This document shows positions 60,301 through 64,000 of a stretch of DNA of 64,000 nt, piece by piece. The stretch lies in contig OX638132.1 of the NCBI GenBank assembly GCA_951804985.1, positions 19,635,529 through 19,699,528 of the forward strand. Reading direction: 5' to 3'. The notes below the pieces were generated by a model, which was not told where the DNA came from, did no database searches, and was given only the letters and a program-made list of their open reading frames with translations. The translations under genes and the position numbers were made by a program. Position 1 is the stretch's first letter; the number at the start of each line of letters is the position of its first letter. This DNA is from Dryomyza anilis. Its lineage: Eukaryota > Arthropoda > Insecta > Diptera > Dryomyzidae.

Positions 60301-60959
60301 TGCTAGGAGTCGAAATATCATAGGGATCGACTTGCTAGGAGTCGAGATATCACATCTTTAACTTCAAATGGCTGTAGCATCTAAACGGAGCGTCGTAGAG
60401 GGGTCAAACTTTACACTTTTTATCCCATATTAAATCGTATTATTTAATGTAAAAATCATAGGGATCGACTTGCTAGGAGTCGAGATATCACATCTTTAAC
60501 TTCAAATGGCTGTAGAATCTAAACGGAGCGTCGTAGAGGGTTCAAACTTTACACTTTTTATCCCATATTAAATCGTATTATTTAATGTAAAAATCATAGG
60601 GATCGACTTGCTAGGAGTCGAGATATCACATCTTTAACTTCAAATGGCTGTAGAATCTAAACGGAGCGTCGTAGAGGGGTCAAACTTTACACTTTTTATC
60701 CCATATTAAATCGTATTATTTAATGTAAAAATCATAGGGATCGACTTGCTAGGAGTCGAGGTATCACATCTTTAACTTCAAATGGCTGTAGCATCTAAAC
60801 GGAGCGTCGTAGAGGGGTCAAACTTTACACTTTTTATCCCTTATTAAATCGTATTATTTAATGTGAAAATCATTGGGATCGACTTACTAGGATTCAAGAT
60901 ATCACATCTTTAACTTCAAATGGCTGTAGAATCTAAACGGAGCGTCGTAGAGGGGTCAA

Positions 60960-63900
60960 ACTTTACACTTTTTATCCCATATTAAATCGTATTATTTAGT
61001 GTAAAAACCATAGAGATCGACTTCGTAGGATTCAAGATATCACATCTTTAACTTCAAATGGCTGTAGAATCTAAACGGAGCGTCGTAGAGGGGTCAAACT
61101 TTACACTTTTTATCCCATATTAAATCGTATTATTTAATGTAAAAATCATAGGAATCGACTTGCTAGGAGTCGAGGTATCACATCTTTAACTTCAAATGGC
61201 TGTAGAATCTAAACGGAGCGTCGTAGAGGGGTCAAACTTTGCACTTTTTATCCCATATTAAATCGTATTATTTAGTGTAAAAACCATAGAGATCGACTTC
61301 GTAGGATTCAAGATATCACATCTTTAACTTCAAATGGCTGTAGAATCTAAACGGAGCGTCGTAGAGGGGTCAAACTTTACACTTTTTATCCCATATTAAA
61401 TCGTATTATTTAATGTAAAAATCATAGGAATCGACTTGCTAGGAGTCGAGGTATCACATCTTTAACTTCAAATGGCTGTAGAATCTAAACGGAGCGTCGT
61501 AGAGGGGTCAAACTTTACACTTTTTATCCCTTATTAAATCGTATTATTTAATGTAAAAATCATAGGGATCGACTTACTAGGATTCAAGATATCACATCTT
61601 TAACTTCAAATGGCTGTAGAATCTAAACGGAGCGTCGTAGAGGGGTCAAACTTTACACTTTTTATCCCATATTAAATCGTATTATTTAATGTAAAAATCA
61701 TAGGAATCGACTTGCTAGGAGTCGAGGTATCACATCTTTAACTTCAAATGGCTGTAGAATCTAAACGGAGCGTCGTAGAGGGGTCAAACTTTACACTTTT
61801 TATCCCTTATTAAATCGTATTATTTAATGTAAAAATCATAGGGATCGACTTACTAGGATTCAAGATATCACATCTTTAACTTCAAATGGCTGTAGAATCT
61901 AAACGGAGCGTCGTAGAGGGGTCAAACTTTGCACTTTTTATCCCATATTAAATCGTATTATTTAGTGTAAAAACCATAGAGATCGACTTCGTAGGATTCA
62001 AGATATCACATCTTTAACTTCAAATGGCTGTAGAATCTAAACGGAGCGTCGTAGAGGGGTCAAACTTTACACTTTTTATCCCATATTAAATCGTATTATT
62101 TAATGTAAAAATCATAGGAATCGACTTGCTAGGAGTCGAGGTATCACATCTTTAACTTCAAATGGCTGTAGAATCTAAACGGAGCGTCGTAGAGGGGTCA
62201 AACTTTGCACTTTTTATCCCATATTAAATCGTATTATTTAGTGTAAAAATCATAGAGATCGACTTCGTAGGATTCAAGATATCACATCTTTAACTTCAAA
62301 TGGCTGTAGAATCTAAACGGAGCGTCGTAGAGGGGTCAAACTTTACACTTTTTATCCCATATTAAATCGTATTATTTAATGTAAAAATCATAGGAATCGA
62401 CTTGCTAGGAGTCGAGGTATCACATCTTTAACTTCAAATGGCTGTAGAATCTAAACGGAGCGTCGTAGAGGGGTCAAACTTTGCACTTTTTATCCCATAT
62501 TAAATCGTATTATTTAATGTAAAAATCATAGGGATCGACTTAGTAGGATTCAAGATATCACATCTTTAACTTCAAATGGCTGTAGAATCTAAACGGAGCG
62601 TCGTAGATGGGTCAAACTTTGCACTTTTTATCCCATATTAAATCGTATTATTTAGTGTAAAAATCATAGAGATCGACTTCGTAGGATTCAAGATATCACA
62701 TCTTTAACTTCAAATGGCTGTAGAATCTAAACGGAGCGTCGTAGAGGGGTCAAACTTTACACTTTTTATCCCATATTAAATCGTATTATTTAATGTAAAA
62801 ATCATAGGAATCGACTTGCTAGGAGTCGAGGTATCACATCTTTAACTTCAAATGGCTGTAGAATCTAAACGGAGCGTCGTAGAGGGGTCAAACTTTGCAC
62901 TTTTTATCCCATATTAAATCGTATTATTTAATGTAAAAATTATAGGGATCGACTTAGTAGGATTCAAGATATCACATCTTTAACTTCAAATGGCTGTAGA
63001 ATCTAAACGGAGCGTCGTAGAGGGTTCAAACTTTACACTTTTTATCCCATATTAAATCGTATTATTTAATGTAAAAATCATAGGGATCGACTTGCTAGGA
63101 GTCGAGGTATCACATCTTTAACTTCAAATGGCTGTAGAATCTAAACGGAGCGTCATAGAGGGGTCAAACTTTGCACTTTTTATCCCATATTAAATCGTAT
63201 TATTTAATGTAAAAATTATAGGGATCGACTTAGTAGGATTCAAGATATCACATCTTTAACTTCAAATGGCTGTAGAATCTAAACGGAGCGTCGTAGAGGG
63301 GTCAAACTTTACACTTTTTATCCCATATTAAATCGTATTATTTAATGTAAAACGGAGCGTCGTAGAGGGTTCAAACTTTACACTTTTTATCCCATATTAA
63401 ATCGTATTATTTAATGTAAAAATCATAGGGATCGACTTGCTAGGAGTCGAGGTATCACATCTTTAACTTCAAATGGCTGTAGAATCTAAACGGAGCGTCG
63501 TAGAGGGGTCAAACTTTGCACTTTTTATCCCATATTAAATCGTATTATTTATTGTAAAAATCATAGGGATCGACTTAGTAGGATTCAAGATATCACATCT
63601 TTAACTTCAAATGGCTGTAGAATCTAAACGGAGCGTCGTAGAGGGGTCAAACTTTGCACTTTTTATCTCATATTAAATCGTATTATTTAATGTAAAAATC
63701 ATAGGGATCGACTTGCTAGGAGACGAGATATCACATCTTTAACTTCAAATGGCTGTAGAATCTAAACGGAGCGTCGTAGAGGGGTCAAACTTTGCACTTT
63801 TTATCCCATATTAAATCGTATTATTTAATGTAAAAATCATAGGGATCGACTTAGTAGGATTCAAGATATCACATCTTTAACTTCAAATGGCTGTAGAATC

Positions 63901-64000
63901 TAAACGGAGCGTCGTAGAGGGGTCAAACTTTGCACTTTTTATCCCATATTAAATCGTATTATTTAATGTAAAAATCATAGGGATCGACTTAGTAGGATTC
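60960..64000 (+). repeat. Dimeric (276 bp) higher-order region of the satellite
   Basis: Two monomer types largely alternate: type 1 with GCTAGGAGTCGAGGTATCAC (often after ATAGGAATCGA) and type 2 with GTAGGATTCAAGATATCAC (often with TTTAGTGTAAAAACCATAGA). This regular alternation is not seen at the left edge of the array. Confidence 0.75.
63284..63352 (+). repeat. Half-length (69 bp) satellite monomer
   Basis: After TATTTAATGTAAAACGGAGC the next unit starts at once, so CGG at 63284 is followed by CGG at 63353. The segment from AATCATAGGG to AATCTAA is missing. The lost half differs from the half missing in the short units at 44.6 and 46.1 kb. Confidence 0.85.

Larger units (their letters stand above)
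48446..64000 (+). repeat. 138-bp satellite DNA array (about 113 monomers, open-ended)
   Basis: The monomer, read from CGGAGCGTCGTAGAGGGGTC, continues through AAACTTTACACTTTTTATCC, ATATTAAATCGTATTATTTA, AAAATCATAGGGATCGACTT, GCTAGGAGTCGAGATATCAC and CTTCAAATGGCTGTAGAATC. CGG recurs at 48463, 48601, 48739, 48877 and 49015, each exactly 138 bp apart. Two perfect dyads lie in each unit: ATTAAAT/ATTTAAT and TCGACT/AGTCGA. The array has no transposon insertion and runs past the window end. It is probably heterochromatic, perhaps pericentromeric, which is inference. Confidence 0.97.

Noticed and set aside
48446..64000. CRISPR-like array (regular repeats)
   Set aside because: Units are contiguous 138-bp monomers with no unique spacers, in a eukaryotic AT-rich context.

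Overview
This window looks like non-coding, repeat-dominated DNA from an AT-rich insect nuclear genome. A calyptrate fly (blowfly, flesh fly or house fly type) fits best. The reasons are the DINE-1/mini-me type elements with a TA-rich core followed by GTCY microsatellite, a tRNA-derived SINE, many TA-flanked MITEs and foldback elements, and stretches rich in CAA/CAG simple repeats. The species assignment is inference. I found no convincing protein-coding gene, rRNA, CRISPR array or bacterial-type operon. Open frames are short, hydrophobic or lie inside repeats.

Layout. 0-6.3 kb: a foldback pair, a CpG-rich block of unusual composition (about 1.37-2.76 kb), then a MITE (family B) split by an element (family M) that carries a 15-bp minisatellite. 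6.3-15.7 kb: apparently single-copy non-coding DNA broken by B MITEs, two head-to-tail DINE-1-like elements (family A), a second M element and a palindromic element. 15.69-18.23 kb: a 2.5-kb hAT-type non-autonomous element with an exact 8-bp target duplication, itself holding two smaller nested inverted-repeat elements. 18-26.4 kb: a dense patch of MITEs, long foldbacks (D, E, F) and an M-like element whose core is a 142-bp tandem repeat. 26.4-32 kb: non-coding sequence with B and C MITEs. 32-38.7 kb: nested insertions, including SINEs with target duplications, a 2-kb foldback (G) hosting a MITE and a DINE-1-like element, and a reversed M element hosting a SINE. 38.7-48.4 kb: mostly apparently unique non-coding DNA, plus one young DINE-1-like copy and a 1.35-kb inverted-repeat element (E) sitting between short satellite-related units. 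48.45-64.0 kb: an uninterrupted 138-bp satellite array of about 113 monomers running off the window end.

The parts do not form a pathway. The main biology is genome architecture: nested insertion order, families with recognisable target-site rules, and a satellite whose variants show local dimeric and roughly 12-monomer higher-order organisation, with half-length relatives both inside the array and about 2-4 kb outside it. Family letters (A-N) are mine. All identities rest on reading the sequence without database searches.
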